Source: Blastocatellia bacterium AA13 (lineage in GTDB: Bacteria > Acidobacteriota > Blastocatellia > UBA7656). From it: 64,000 nt of DNA. Positions 17,269 to 26,277 of the stretch are shown in pieces. The notes beneath the pieces are model-generated. The model was not told where the DNA came from, ran no database searches, and saw only the letters and a list, made by a program, of their open reading frames with translations. Both the position numbers and the translations under genes were made by a program. The stretch is taken from NCBI GenBank assembly GCA_003222245.1, contig QHVH01000003.1:124001-188000 (forward strand), in the 5' to 3' direction. Every line of letters begins with the position of its first letter. Position 1 is the first letter of the stretch.

Positions 17269-19089
17269 TCAATCACGCTTCAGCCAACCGGCTCGTATCT
17301 TCAATTGCGCGGCCGTAGCGTCGGGCGCCTCGACGAGCCGATAAGCTTCTTCCTCGCGGCTTCCAACTTTCATACTCAAGGTCTTCGACGCGCCGCTTCT
17401 TCGGATTGTGACCTGGACGGTTTGACCTATCTTCTCCGTCAGGCGCTCACGCATGCCTTGAAGCCCGCGTCGTAGCTCCAAGCCCTCGATACCGATCACA
17501 ATATCACCTGGGACAAGTCCCGCCTGGGCCGCCGATCCCCCGGGCTCGATCCCGGTTATCTCGAGTCCCTCCTGAGCGGGGCTCCAATCGAATCCAAATA
17601 CAGGAACCCGATTCGTGTTCTTCTCGACCTTGTAGCCGGCGTAACCCAGGATTCGGTCATAGTCCGGCCGCTCCACACCGAAAACATAGCGTCGAAAGAA
17701 CTCGTGATAGTCGCGACTGGTGAGCTTGTTGATGATTCCGATCAAGTCTTCAGTCGTGAAGCCCTTGCCCCGCTCATAGTAGTCCCTGTAGAGCGTCCTC
17801 ATAACATCGTCGAGGCTCGATGAGCCGCCCGATGAGCCCCCCGATGAGCCCATAGAATCGTTTCGAATCGAAAGATCCAACAGCGCTCCCAGGTTTTGCC
17901 CTTGAATATAGTAGGAGATTCCGAAAGCTGTCGGCGTGTCGTAGCCAAGCCAGGTTGATGTGGAGGAATCGGCCGGTGAAATGTAGGCTCGCGCGGGGTT
18001 GCCTTCGACGCCGGCGACGGCGTCCGCGACACCTTTCAAGAATTCCGCCGCGCTCCTGAAGCCGCATCTGTACATTGCGACATCCGCGTAATAGTTGGTG
18101 AATCCTTCCGACACCCAGAGCGAAGGCGTTTCGTTTTCGCGCGAGTAGTCGTACGGCCACATCTCGGTGGGCCTGATCCGTTTGACGTTCCAGAGATGGA
18201 AGAATTCATGGGCCGCGAATCCGGCCATGTCTCCGGCTTCTGCCGTCTGACCATTCCCCGCGAAGGCTACGTGCGAGTTGGCATGCTCCAGCGCGCCGCC
18301 GGCGTTCGACTCGGGCTTCGCGAAGAAATAAAGATAGAGATATTTTTCATAAGGAAGAGAGCCGAATATGGCGCTTTCGGTTTTCGCAACCATCGCGAGC
18401 ATCTTGGTAAACGCTTCCGCTTTGCTCTTTGAGAACGCTCCAGCGGGCGTCGACACAAAGTAATGCGGCTTTGCTAAAACTTCGAATCGAGTAACGTCGA
18501 AATGGCCGATCTCGGTTGTCGAGTCAACGAGACCGTCGTAGTCAGGCGCGGAGAATACCAACGGATTGGAGGTCTCCTTTAAAGAAGAAACGATATTCCA
18601 ACCCTGAGGCGTCTCGAACTTGACCTCGCTTGGAGCATTGCGATGTCCTTCGGCCATGAGAAACAGCTCCGTGCCCGTAAAGAAGGCGAAATCGTTCGAT
18701 ATCTTCGCCTGATTGAGCGCCAGCACTTCCGCGTTATAGTCGAACTCGATTTTGATCTCTTTCAAGCCGGCTGTCGGAACACGCCATCTCTGCTTGCCGG
18801 TCAACACGTGTGCGAGCTTCACGCCGCGCTCATCTTGAATAGTGAATCTCAAGATGTTCTTTGCGTAGTTCTCAATCGTGTACCAGCCAGGAGTCCAGGT
18901 TGGCAACGACAGCTCCAACACGGGCTGATCGATATTCTTGACCCGCGTGGTCACATGAAAAAGATGTTCTTCAATACTCGCTATTTTAACGGTATGGTCG
19001 ACGCGAAGCCGGTCGGTTTGGGCTTCCGTCGCCGCGGCAATAAAAGACAGGAAGAGAATGACTGAGAGGCTGCGTCTGAATAATTTCAC
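17269..19089 (-). CDS. M61-family metallopeptidase with C-terminal PDZ domain, exported
   Basis: 606 residues from a GTG start at 19089 with AGGAG 8 nt upstream. The frame is open up to 19299, but that would invade the 3' end of the pilB-like gene and hide the signal peptide (VILFLSFIAAATEAQ). N-terminal M61 beta domain (LSLPTWTPGWYTIENYAKN), zinc motif HEFFHLWNVKR (H294, E295, H298) and LWVSEGFTNYYADV (Glu ligand). A Ser/Gly tract (SMGSSGGSSGGSSS) lies within the helical part. C-terminal PDZ: LEITGIEPGGSAAQAGLVPGDIV. A periplasmic peptidase, paralogous to the one at 12755. Confidence 0.9.
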   Translation of the reverse strand: MKLFRRSLSVILFLSFIAAATEAQTDRLRVDHTVKIASIEEHLFHVTTRVKNIDQPVLELSLPTWTPGWYTIENYAKNILRFTIQDERGVKLAHVLTGKQRWRVPTAGLKEIKIEFDYNAEVLALNQAKISNDFAFFTGTELFLMAEGHRNAPSEVKFETPQGWNIVSSLKETSNPLVFSAPDYDGLVDSTTEIGHFDVTRFEVLAKPHYFVSTPAGAFSKSKAEAFTKMLAMVAKTESAIFGSLPYEKYLYLYFFAKPESNAGGALEHANSHVAFAGNGQTAEAGDMAGFAAHEFFHLWNVKRIRPTEMWPYDYSRENETPSLWVSEGFTNYYADVAMYRCGFRSAAEFLKGVADAVAGVEGNPARAYISPADSSTSTWLGYDTPTAFGISYYIQGQNLGALLDLSIRNDSMGSSGGSSGGSSSLDDVMRTLYRDYYERGKGFTTEDLIGIINKLTSRDYHEFFRRYVFGVERPDYDRILGYAGYKVEKNTNRVPVFGFDWSPAQEGLEITGIEPGGSAAQAGLVPGDIVIGIEGLELRRGLQGMRERLTEKIGQTVQVTIRRSGASKTLSMKVGSREEEAYRLVEAPDATAAQLKIRAGWLKRD

Positions 19090-19169
19090 TAAATGAGCTC
19101 CTTCTGAACTGCCGGCGAGCGAGAATCTATCAAAGCGCGGAATGGGCCAGCAAGGTACTGCAGAGTTGA

Positions 19170-21083
19170 CTATCCGACGATCTTCATCAGACTTTCGAGC
19201 GATCTCCGGTGAAACACGCGCGGCGCATTCTCGAGCACTTCTTCGAGAGTTGTAAGGCCGCGCAGCGCTTTGACCATCCCGTCTTCCTGCATCGAGCACA
19301 AGTTGCAGGAGTCCAGACTGATCTGACGAATCTCCTGCATCGTGAGCTTCTGCAGTATCGCGTCTCTTACATCTACGTTCGGAACCAACAACTCATAAAG
19401 CCCTATGCGGCCGCGGTAGCCGGTAAAATTACACGACGAACAGCCCTGCCCCCTCCATAACGTATACTGCTTCACCTGATCTCGCGTCATATCGAATCTA
19501 CGTAACACGCGATCTTCGGGGGAATATTCGACCTGGCAATGCGCGCAGACCTTTCGCACGAGCCGCTGTGCAAGCACTGCCCCGATAGTCGAAGCGATCA
19601 GCGAGGTTTCAATGTCCATGTTTATCATTCGCACAAGCGCGCCTACGGAGTCTTCCGTATGGAACGTGGCGAATACCTTGTGCCCGGTCAGCGCCGACTG
19701 AACCGCCACGTCCGCGGAGAACTTGTCGCGAATCTCGCCGATTACGATGATGTCGGGATCTTGTCTGACGATGGATCTCAATGTCTCATTAAAGGTGAGG
19801 CCGATCTTTTCGTTGATCGAGCACTGCGAGATCCCGTCAATTACATACTCGACCGGGTCCTCGCAGGTTATGATCTTGACCGTCGGATCGTTGCAATGAT
19901 CTATGGAGCTGTAGAGGGTCGTCGTTTTTCCGGAGCCCGTGGGCCCGGTGATCAAAGTGATTCCCGAAGGCGAATCGAGAACATCCTCGCTGTACATCCT
20001 CAGAATATTCGGAGCAAAACCGAGCTCCTGAAGGCTGATCAACGAAGCCTTATTCAGTATTCGAAGCACGACGTTCTCGCCAAAAACGGTCGCGTAAAAT
20101 GACGCGCGGATATCGATTTCATGCGTTTCAGTTTTGATAAAGATTCTGCCGTCCTGATGACGGCGGCGTTCGGCCACATCGGCCTCGGCAAGAATTTTTA
20201 TTCGCGACACGATTCGCGGAGTGTATTCCCGGGGAAAATCCATTTTGTGAATCAACACCCCGTCGATCCGAAACCTTATCCTCAATTTGCTTGCCAACGG
20301 CTCGAGATGAACGTCCGACGCGCCCTCTTCAATGGCCGACTTGATCAGGGTGTCAACCATTTGAACGACGCGATCCTCGCCGGTCTGAGGCTGAGCCGTT
20401 TCGAGCGTGTGATACTTGACCTTCTGGTAATCAGCCAGCCCGGCATCCTTGCCCTGAAGCAGGCCGTCCATCAAGTCCAGCGTTTGAAGAATCACCTGTG
20501 TTGTAGCGAGGCCGAGCTTCACCTTGCATTTGAATAGCCTCGAGATTTCTTCGACAAATGCGGTCCTTGTCGGATCCGCGACTATAAGGTGCATCCGGCC
20601 GTTCTCGATGTGAGTTGGAAGCGCGATCTGATGCCTGAGATATTTCAACGAAGTGCGGCGCGCAAGTTCCTGATCGATCTGACTGATGTCCGGATCGATG
20701 AGCGGCAGGCTGAATTTTTCGGCGAGAGCTTCCAGGACATGCCGTTCCTCGATGACACCCATTTCCACAAGAATCTCTCCAATTCGCTTTGCCTTCGATC
20801 CGTTCTTGCGCTGCTTGTCCAGGGCGGTCGACACTTGCTGTGAAGTAACAAGTCTCCTCGAGATGAGAATCTCACCGGTCCGGAGCTCGCTGCGCTGCCG
20901 CTTCAGGAATTCATCAAGCCTGGCGTCGCTGATCCAGTGCATTTCCAACAGGACTTCGTTGAGACTGCGCTGACCGTCCATCGAGTTGGTCAGTTGGCGA
21001 GCTTTTACGAGTTGATCCTCGGTTATGAGTCCTTCCGTGAGAAGCGCCGCGGCAAAGCGGTCGTCGAAACTGGCGTGGAGCAT
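19170..21083 (-). CDS. PilB/GspE-family type IV pilus or type II secretion ATPase
   Basis: 637 residues; AGGAGG precedes the ATG. Two N-terminal MshEN-type modules (TEGLITEDQLVKARQLTNS; SRRLVTSQQVSTALDKQRK) may bind cyclic-di-GMP, by family precedent. The ATPase core has GPTGSGKTTTLYSS (Walker A), the Asp box, IVIGEIRD (Walker B), a His box around GHKVFATFHTEDSVGALVR, and a tetracysteine zinc loop (CAHC and CSSC). It powers pilus extension or secretion at the cytoplasmic membrane. It stands alone here, about 6.6 kb from pilN-O-P; whether it is PilB or GspE cannot be settled from this gene. Confidence 0.88.
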   Translation of the reverse strand: MLHASFDDRFAAALLTEGLITEDQLVKARQLTNSMDGQRSLNEVLLEMHWISDARLDEFLKRQRSELRTGEILISRRLVTSQQVSTALDKQRKNGSKAKRIGEILVEMGVIEERHVLEALAEKFSLPLIDPDISQIDQELARRTSLKYLRHQIALPTHIENGRMHLIVADPTRTAFVEEISRLFKCKVKLGLATTQVILQTLDLMDGLLQGKDAGLADYQKVKYHTLETAQPQTGEDRVVQMVDTLIKSAIEEGASDVHLEPLASKLRIRFRIDGVLIHKMDFPREYTPRIVSRIKILAEADVAERRRHQDGRIFIKTETHEIDIRASFYATVFGENVVLRILNKASLISLQELGFAPNILRMYSEDVLDSPSGITLITGPTGSGKTTTLYSSIDHCNDPTVKIITCEDPVEYVIDGISQCSINEKIGLTFNETLRSIVRQDPDIIVIGEIRDKFSADVAVQSALTGHKVFATFHTEDSVGALVRMINMDIETSLIASTIGAVLAQRLVRKVCAHCQVEYSPEDRVLRRFDMTRDQVKQYTLWRGQGCSSCNFTGYRGRIGLYELLVPNVDVRDAILQKLTMQEIRQISLDSCNLCSMQEDGMVKALRGLTTLEEVLENAPRVFHRRSLESLMKIVG

Positions 21084-21288
21084 CGAGCCTCCTTCAGTAA
21101 ATTACGCGTGGGATTCCAACCGGGGGCGGGTGCGTCAATATGGGGCGTAAAGACAGAATAGAGCTTAAGACAGATGTAATAGTCGCGGATGAACGAACTG
21201 AAGGGGCCGTCGGCGTTGAAATGACAGCGGGAAGATGATAATTGATTAGTCCGAAAAAAGCACCAGTAATCTCAACGGCGCTATAACG

Positions 21289-21320
21289 ATCGCATGGGAC
21301 ATAAATCGCATGGGACATAA
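21289..21320 (+). repeat. 16-bp tandem duplication at a start codon
   Basis: ATCGCATGGGACATAA occurs twice back to back. Each copy contains an ATG; the first reads into a stop after eight codons, while the second (21310) opens the P1 peptidase frame. Confidence 0.9.
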
Positions 21321-22590
21321 ATTGATCAGGACCGCGAACAGCTTTCGGATAATCTGTCTAATCGCCGGCGCTCTCGTCGCCTCCTACAGCGGGTATGGTA
21401 TGCAGAACAAAGACAGGCCTCGCTCGCGCGAAGCCGGCGTAATTGTCGGCGTTCTGCCGACCGGACGGCTCAATGCAATTACCGACGTCGCGGGAGTGAG
21501 GGTTGGGCATACGACGATTGTTCAGGGCGACGACATTCGCACCGGAGTTACCGCCGTCCTGCCGCACGCGGGAAATATCTTCCAGGAAAAAGTGCCCGGA
21601 GCCGTATTCATCGGCAACGCATTCGGAAAGCTGGCGGGCTCTACTCAGGTCAATGAGCTTGGCGAGATTGAAACTCCGATAGTCCTTACCTCGACGCTTA
21701 GCGTTCCCCGAGTCGCCGATGCCGTACTTGATTTCGTTCTTTCGACACCTGGAAACGAACAGGTTCAGTCCGTCAATCCGCTTATTGCCGAAACAAACGA
21801 CGGCTATTTGAATGACATCAGAGGACGACATATAAAAGCGGATGACGTAATCTCCGCTATCAAGACCGCCGGCGCGGGAGTAGTGCCGGAAGGCGCCGTC
21901 GGAGCCGGAACGGGCACGGTCGCGTTCGGCTTCAAGGGCGGCATCGGCACCTCTTCCAGAAAGCTGCCCGTGTCGCTCGGTGGATATACCGTCGGGGTCC
22001 TGGTTCAAACCAACTATGGAGGGGTACTCACGATAAATGGCGCTCCGGTCGGCCGCGAGCTTGGCCGCTATTTCTTGAAGGAAGAACTTGAGCGCTCGGG
22101 CGGTTCTACTCCCAAAAAAGAAACGTCCCAGCAGGGCGGAGCGAAGGGAGCAGCCTCTGTTGCGGCTTCATCCGCAAGCGAAACAAGTCTAGAAGACAAG
22201 GCTGATGGATCGGTGATAGTGGTGATCGCTACGGATGCTCCGGTGGATTCCAGAAATCTCAAGCGGCTTGCAGCCCGATCGATGATGGGACTCGGTAGGA
22301 CGGGCTCGGCGGCTTCGAACGGCAGCGGCGATTATGCAATTGCGTTCTCGACGGCAACGGAACTCAGGATCAAGCCGCTTCAGAGAAATTCGCAAGGTCT
22401 CATGGAAAGCAGAGTCCTATCTAATGATGCTATGTCGCCGTTGTTTCTTGCGGCGATCGAAGCGACAGAAGAGGCCGTTTATAACTCCCTGTTCAAAGCA
22501 TCGACGACGAGCGGCAGAGGAAGAACCGTCGAAGCCTTGCCGATCGAGAATACTCTCAAAATCTTACGCACATACGGAGCGATTAAGTGA
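21310..22590 (+). CDS. P1-family (DmpA-like) aminopeptidase/D-esterase, probably exported
   Basis: 426 residues. A signal-peptide-like segment (FRIICLIAGALVASYSGYG) precedes the core. The P1 N-terminal signature GRLNAITDVAGVRVGHTTI and TGVTAVLPH are clear, as are ETNDGYLND and GAVGAGTGTVAFGFKGGIGT. The autoproteolytic Gly-Ser site, whose serine becomes the N-terminal nucleophile of the beta chain, is DGS-VIVVIATDAP with Ser301. It is an Ntn-fold aminopeptidase of the DmpA type. A Ser/Ala-rich linker (residues about 265-298) precedes the cleavage site. The start codon lies in a tandemly duplicated 16-mer without an obvious ribosome site, so the exact start is uncertain. Confidence 0.88.
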   Translation: MGHKLIRTANSFRIICLIAGALVASYSGYGMQNKDRPRSREAGVIVGVLPTGRLNAITDVAGVRVGHTTIVQGDDIRTGVTAVLPHAGNIFQEKVPGAVFIGNAFGKLAGSTQVNELGEIETPIVLTSTLSVPRVADAVLDFVLSTPGNEQVQSVNPLIAETNDGYLNDIRGRHIKADDVISAIKTAGAGVVPEGAVGAGTGTVAFGFKGGIGTSSRKLPVSLGGYTVGVLVQTNYGGVLTINGAPVGRELGRYFLKEELERSGGSTPKKETSQQGGAKGAASVAASSASETSLEDKADGSVIVVIATDAPVDSRNLKRLAARSMMGLGRTGSAASNGSGDYAIAFSTATELRIKPLQRNSQGLMESRVLSNDAMSPLFLAAIEATEEAVYNSLFKASTTSGRGRTVEALPIENTLKILRTYGAIK

Positions 22591-22611
22591 ATTCCCGATA
22601 AAGTGAATTCC
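22585..22611 (+). repeat. Short direct repeat at the P1 peptidase stop codon
   Basis: AAGTGAATTCC occurs at 22585-22595 and again at 22601-22611, a 16-bp period. The first copy contains the TGA stop codon. Confidence 0.8.
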
Positions 22612-22653
22612 TAATGCGCGGCGAATATAGAGTTTTTGAGGATCGATTTCGAA

Positions 22654-23163
22654 TCAACGATTGAGCTTGTGCGCGCGGATCCAGATTTCATCGACCGCTC
22701 CTTCCTTCATGAGTTTAGCCACGAAGATAATCTGACCTGTATGCGCGGATAGGTGAGTCAGGACGCCGATGAGCTGGTCAAAAATGAACGGGTAGTATGA
22801 CGGCTCCTCCGTCGAAGCAGTGAATCTGGATGTATCGAACACGTCGAGCGTAGCTTTCGCCTGGCTCACCATCTCATCGAAAGTCGCGATGAGTTCGTTC
22901 TTAGACAAAGGTCCGCGTTCGGCAAACTCTCCAGAGCGATCCCTGTCGTATTCGAATCCCCCGAGACTCCGGCATAGATAGTGTCGAAGCGATCCGGAAA
23001 CGTGAAGCACAAGATTTCCCACCGAGTTGCTGCCTTCATTAGGCCGCCACCATAGCTGCTCTTCATCGAGCTGTTCAACACATGCGCGAATCTGCGCGGG
23101 AAGAATTTCCGTTATTCGGCTTCTGAGAGAATCAAGCGCCAGTTCGGCCAGTCTTTGTTCCAT
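22654..23163 (-). CDS. DinB-family protein (second of three)
   Basis: 169 residues. DinB-like four-helix fold: LNPAQIRACVEQLDEEQLWWRP-type helix 1 (here LPAQIRACVEQL followed by WWRPNEGSNSVGNLVLHVSGSLRHY, with the helix-2 His) and HLSAHTGQIIFVAK in helix 4. The third metal His is less obvious than in the other two copies. It overlaps the 3' end of the RlmD gene by 32 nt, so both are on one transcript. Function unknown. Confidence 0.8.
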   Translation of the reverse strand: MEQRLAELALDSLRSRITEILPAQIRACVEQLDEEQLWWRPNEGSNSVGNLVLHVSGSLRHYLCRSLGGFEYDRDRSGEFAERGPLSKNELIATFDEMVSQAKATLDVFDTSRFTASTEEPSYYPFIFDQLIGVLTHLSAHTGQIIFVAKLMKEGAVDEIWIRAHKLNR

Positions 23164-24439
23164 TGACTTTTTCCCTTCTGCTTGGCGAGTGGGACCCTTG
23201 CTCAGCGGCCCGGCTCAGCTTGACGACCGTTTCGACGTGATATGTTTGGGGAAAGAGATCGAAGGCGCCTATATCGTCCAGAACGTAACCGCAGTCAACG
23301 AGCGTTCGCAGATCCCTGGCAAGAGTTGTGGGGTCGCACGATACATAAACGATTTTAGCCGATTTCATTCGCGCGACATCTTTTATAGCTGCTGATGCGC
23401 CCTTTCGCGGGGGGTCCAGCACGATGAGCCCGGGCGCTTCGGCTGTTCGCTCTTTCAGTCTTCGCACAAAGTTCTTGACCCATTCCTCGACACTTGCCTT
23501 GATCACTCTGACATTTTCAATTCGATTTATCGCAATGTTCTCGATGGCAGCCTTGACGGCCGAGCTTTCGGATTCAACAGCAACTACTCTCTCGAATCTC
23601 CGGGCAAGCGCTATGGAGAACAAACCCACGCCGGAATATAGATCAATGGCGAGCCCGCCTTTCTGATCAGCTATGACCGCCTCCACGAGATCACGCAGCA
23701 GTTCTCGGTTCGATTGGAAAAAGATCGAAGGCTCGAATACGTAAGTGGCGTCGCCTACATTGCAATTGAGTTTGCCGGATGAAAGGCCTGGAATCGGCGG
23801 CTGTATCGCATATCCCGAGTCACCCGCTGCCGCCTCGATTTCGTGGGCTCGACCCGTGAACGGCCAAGTCCCCCCGAGCTTCTCACGAAGATCCGACAGG
23901 GCCTTGTTGAGGCCGTCGGACAGGACTGGACAGAATGAGACATCGCATATTGATTTGGACCTAGCCTCATTAAAGCCGATGGAAATGCTCGCCTGATTCG
24001 AAGCGTCCCCGACCTGCGCCACCTTTTCGAGTGTCAAACGAGCCCGAGTGCGGTAACCCAACTCAGGCGATGGCTGCACCTTTATTTGCGGCTGCCATTC
24101 GATTCGTCCGATACGTTCGAGCGCGTCTCGAATGAAGCCCTCCTTCGCGCTTAGCTGAGCAGCGTAGTCGAGGTGCTGTAGCTGGCAGCCGCCGCATCTG
24201 CCAAAGTATTCACAAGGCGGATCACGGCGGGCATCTGAGGGTTCAAGCACGCGGATTATCGAACCGCGAAAGAAATTTTTCTTTTGTTCGGTGATTTGGA
24301 TGACCAGACGCTCGTCAGCCGCGGCATATGGAATGAATATAACCGCGCCCTCATGCCGGGCCACTGCATCGCCGCCGTAGGCGATTCCCTCGGTGGTTAC
24401 CTCAATCGTATCGCCCACCTTTAGCGTTTCATCAGACAT
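23132..24439 (-). CDS. rlmD: 23S rRNA (uracil-C5)-methyltransferase, RlmD/RumA family
   Basis: 435 residues. An N-terminal TRAM domain (LKVGDTIEVTTEGIAYGGDAVARH) is followed by the [4Fe-4S] cysteine cluster CEYFGRCGGCQLQHLDY plus a later Cys (SICDVSFCP). The C-terminal SAM-dependent domain shows FFQSNRELL, IDLYSGVGLFSIALA, IVLDPPRKGAS and the catalytic-loop VYVSCDPTTLARDL, where the Cys forms the covalent uridine adduct. It methylates U1939-type uridine in 23S rRNA, or a paralogous position (RlmCD/TrmA specificity cannot be distinguished here). Confidence 0.9.
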   Translation of the reverse strand: MSDETLKVGDTIEVTTEGIAYGGDAVARHEGAVIFIPYAAADERLVIQITEQKKNFFRGSIIRVLEPSDARRDPPCEYFGRCGGCQLQHLDYAAQLSAKEGFIRDALERIGRIEWQPQIKVQPSPELGYRTRARLTLEKVAQVGDASNQASISIGFNEARSKSICDVSFCPVLSDGLNKALSDLREKLGGTWPFTGRAHEIEAAAGDSGYAIQPPIPGLSSGKLNCNVGDATYVFEPSIFFQSNRELLRDLVEAVIADQKGGLAIDLYSGVGLFSIALARRFERVVAVESESSAVKAAIENIAINRIENVRVIKASVEEWVKNFVRRLKERTAEAPGLIVLDPPRKGASAAIKDVARMKSAKIVYVSCDPTTLARDLRTLVDCGYVLDDIGAFDLFPQTYHVETVVKLSRAAEQGSHSPSRREKVNGTKTGRTGA

Positions 24440-24500
24440 TCTTCGAAGATAACAGGCGAGCGGTGTATGTTGGAAGGGATAGTTCGAAATACGCCGCGCT

Positions 24501-25253
24501 TTAAAAATAAAGCAGGCTCAATCGTGGGATTCCGAAGCTTTCGCGCAATCTGCGCGCTACAAAATTCTCGACGGTCTGATTGTAGATGTCCTTTTCCATC
24601 TTACTGCGATACGTCCGCAATTCCGATTTCGCCTCTTTACGATAGCGTGAAAGCAGCTCGTCGCCGCATGCCGCCTTGATTTCATTCAGCAAGAGCCTGT
24701 CCAGCGAGTCGAGATCTCGCTCAAGCGCCTCGGGGTTGAGCCGCTCCGTCTTTTGGAGGTCCTTCGTCAGCTCTGAGAGCCGATCACGTGTGCGCCGAAT
24801 AGCTTCTGCTAAGAGAGTATGATTACTCGCAGCCGTGTCGGCGGAGGATAGCTCGGCTTTCGCGCGCTTTAGGACCGATTCGCTGTCCGTTTCAAGAGCT
24901 TGAAGATCTCGATCGACTCGCTGAAGAAATTGAAGGGTTTCAATAAGAGTAAATCCAGGCGATGAGGAGGCATCTTCCGGTTGGTCTAACGACTTGGTGT
25001 CGTCCGCCGCCGATCCGACTTGTGTAAGAGTCCATTCACTGAAGGCCTCTTCGACAGCCTGCTGGCAGTATAAAACAGAATTTACCTTGCGAAATTTAGG
25101 TGATCCGCTCTCGTACGAATCAAACGCTTTGTTGATGCCTCTGAGGACGATATGAAGCGGAATACCGGCGGCTCTCCAGGCTTCAACTAGAGCCCAGTCA
25201 ATAGGCGAGATCATCAGATGAGAACCGCGCCGGCGTACGAACTCATCTTCCAC
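24501..25253 (-). CDS. Uncharacterised protein with helix-turn-helix-like N-terminus and coiled coil
   Basis: 250 residues, GTG start; an alternative ATG lies at 25214. I do not recognise the family. Residues 14-50 (SPIDWALVEAWRAAGIPLHIVLRGINKAFDSY) resemble a short DNA-binding helical unit seen in acidobacterial proteins. The middle (residues about 100-190) is strongly helical and charged (RVDRDLQALETDSESVLKRA, ELTKDLQKTERLNPEALERD), suggesting a coiled coil. The C-terminus is RRLRESFGIPRLSLLYF. No signal peptide or membrane segment. It stands between rlmD and a small membrane-protein gene, all on the minus strand. Confidence 0.6.
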   Translation of the reverse strand: MEDEFVRRRGSHLMISPIDWALVEAWRAAGIPLHIVLRGINKAFDSYESGSPKFRKVNSVLYCQQAVEEAFSEWTLTQVGSAADDTKSLDQPEDASSSPGFTLIETLQFLQRVDRDLQALETDSESVLKRAKAELSSADTAASNHTLLAEAIRRTRDRLSELTKDLQKTERLNPEALERDLDSLDRLLLNEIKAACGDELLSRYRKEAKSELRTYRSKMEKDIYNQTVENFVARRLRESFGIPRLSLLYF

Positions 25254-25340
25254 TTCGGTGAAATAATTGAAGTAGTTTAACCGGATGAACTCATTCCCGA
25301 TTTTTGGTATTGATGTCCCAGGGCTACGATCACGAGATGT

Positions 25341-25487
25341 CTATAAGGCGTTTGCGACGTTTCCGACAATAAAGAGGGCGATTACCGTTACAACCATTAC
25401 CAGGATAACCAGCCCGATCAAAGGCCAGGCCTCCTTCGTAGCTGTGGCATCCAGCGGACCGATGGAACTGTAGTCTTGTTGGGCCAT
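25341..25487 (-). CDS. 48-residue single-TM protein of unknown function
   Basis: The ATG at 25487 has GGAG 8 nt upstream and fits better than the longer frame to 25559. The peptide has a polar N-terminus (MAQQDYSSIGPLDATATKEA) and one TM helix (WPLIGLVILVMVVTVIALFIVG). No recognised family. The good ribosome site and clean N-out/TM design support it being expressed. Confidence 0.6.
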   Translation of the reverse strand: MAQQDYSSIGPLDATATKEAWPLIGLVILVMVVTVIALFIVGNVANAL

Positions 25488-25837
25488 TCTCGTATCTCCT
25501 TCAGCAGTAAATGGAATTGAGAGCAGCGGAATCATACAGCGCGGACCGCGGTGATTCAACCACGTGGTAGAATTTTCGACATTTGATTTATCGTCTGAGG
25601 CGAGCGAGTGGAAATTAAGTGTTTCGGAGAGCTAAAAAAAGGATGGAGCTTCCGTCGAGTTTCGAGGTCGTCAGGGACTATTAAAGAAGGGACAGCGTTT
25701 AGAACAATTAGGATAAATCCGGTGAACTTTGCTTCACCGGAAATCTAGTTGTGCAATTAGCAAAAGCTCCGCTACCCGACCTGCGTGGGGAATAATATGG
25801 TGAGGGATCTTGTAATGCGGACACAATTTACGGGAAT
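25488..25837. other. Intergenic region, no gene seen
   Basis: No credible reading frame. It holds one 8-bp perfect hairpin at 25719-25740. The base composition is more AT-rich than its surroundings. Confidence 0.5.
25719..25740. repeat. Inverted repeat, possible weak terminator
   Basis: CCGGTGAA, loop CTTTGC, TTCACCGG. It lies about 100 nt past the end of the minus-strand gene ending at 25838. There is no strong U-run on either side (AAATCTAG on plus, ATTTATCC on minus), so a terminator function is only possible. Confidence 0.4.
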
Positions 25838-26113
25838 CTAGTCGTTTCCTACTACTTTCCGGCGAACTGGCCTGTACTTCTCTTGCAAAGCTTCCTTGAA
25901 GCTGTCCAGAGTCTTCCGCCTCGAACGATTGGCAGTCGTTTCGATCTCGAGAAACTGGATGGCGACCCTTGCAATTACCTGCGCAACCGTGATGTATTCG
26001 CTCTTGGCGATCTGCTCGTACTGGACATAGACCTCGCTCGGCAGCAGTATACCCACCTTTTTCGATCCCTTTGGTTCCGGAGCCTTTTCGATTCTCTCCC
26101 TATTCTTGATCAT
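25838..26113 (-). CDS. Small ribbon-helix-helix-like protein
   Basis: 91 residues. A basic N-terminal tail (MIKNRERIEKAPEPKGSK) precedes KVGILLPSEVYVQYEQIAKSE and YITVAQVIARVAIQFLE: a beta strand with alternating hydrophobics followed by two helices, the ribbon-helix-helix plan (MetJ/Arc type). The tail after it is basic. Likely DNA-binding. Its ATG has GGAGGG 3 nt upstream and overlaps the stop of the small membrane gene (ATGA), so the two are translationally coupled. Target unknown. Confidence 0.6.
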   Translation of the reverse strand: MIKNRERIEKAPEPKGSKKVGILLPSEVYVQYEQIAKSEYITVAQVIARVAIQFLEIETTANRSRRKTLDSFKEALQEKYRPVRRKVVGND

Positions 26114-26244
26114 AACCCTCCTTCCACTACCTGCTTTTTATAGCACAGAGTGCAAACCGGCTCAACGACTTTATTCGGAAACACCACTATTATTCCTCTT
26201 GACATTGCGAGAACCAATAGTAATATTAGTACCAAAATATCCAT
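26110..26244 (-). CDS. 44-residue membrane-anchored peptide with C-x2-C
   Basis: From ATG 26244: one TM segment (MDILVLILLLVLAMSRGIIVV) then a short tail with PVCTLCYKKQ, a C-x2-C pair that could bind zinc or be redox-active. The coupled ATGA overlap with the downstream ribbon-helix-helix gene supports reality. The next plus-strand gene is divergent, starting 33 nt away. No family recognised. Confidence 0.5.
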   Translation of the reverse strand: MDILVLILLLVLAMSRGIIVVFPNKVVEPVCTLCYKKQVVEGGL

Positions 26245-26277
26245 TTGGATAAACTCAGTCCTGCGGGGAGTAAGGTT

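Noticed and set aside
19090-19299. Longer N-terminus for the second M61 peptidase
   Set aside because: It would overlap the end of the PilB/GspE gene, has an Arg-rich non-homologous sequence and hides the signal peptide; GTG 19089 has AGGAG at proper spacing.
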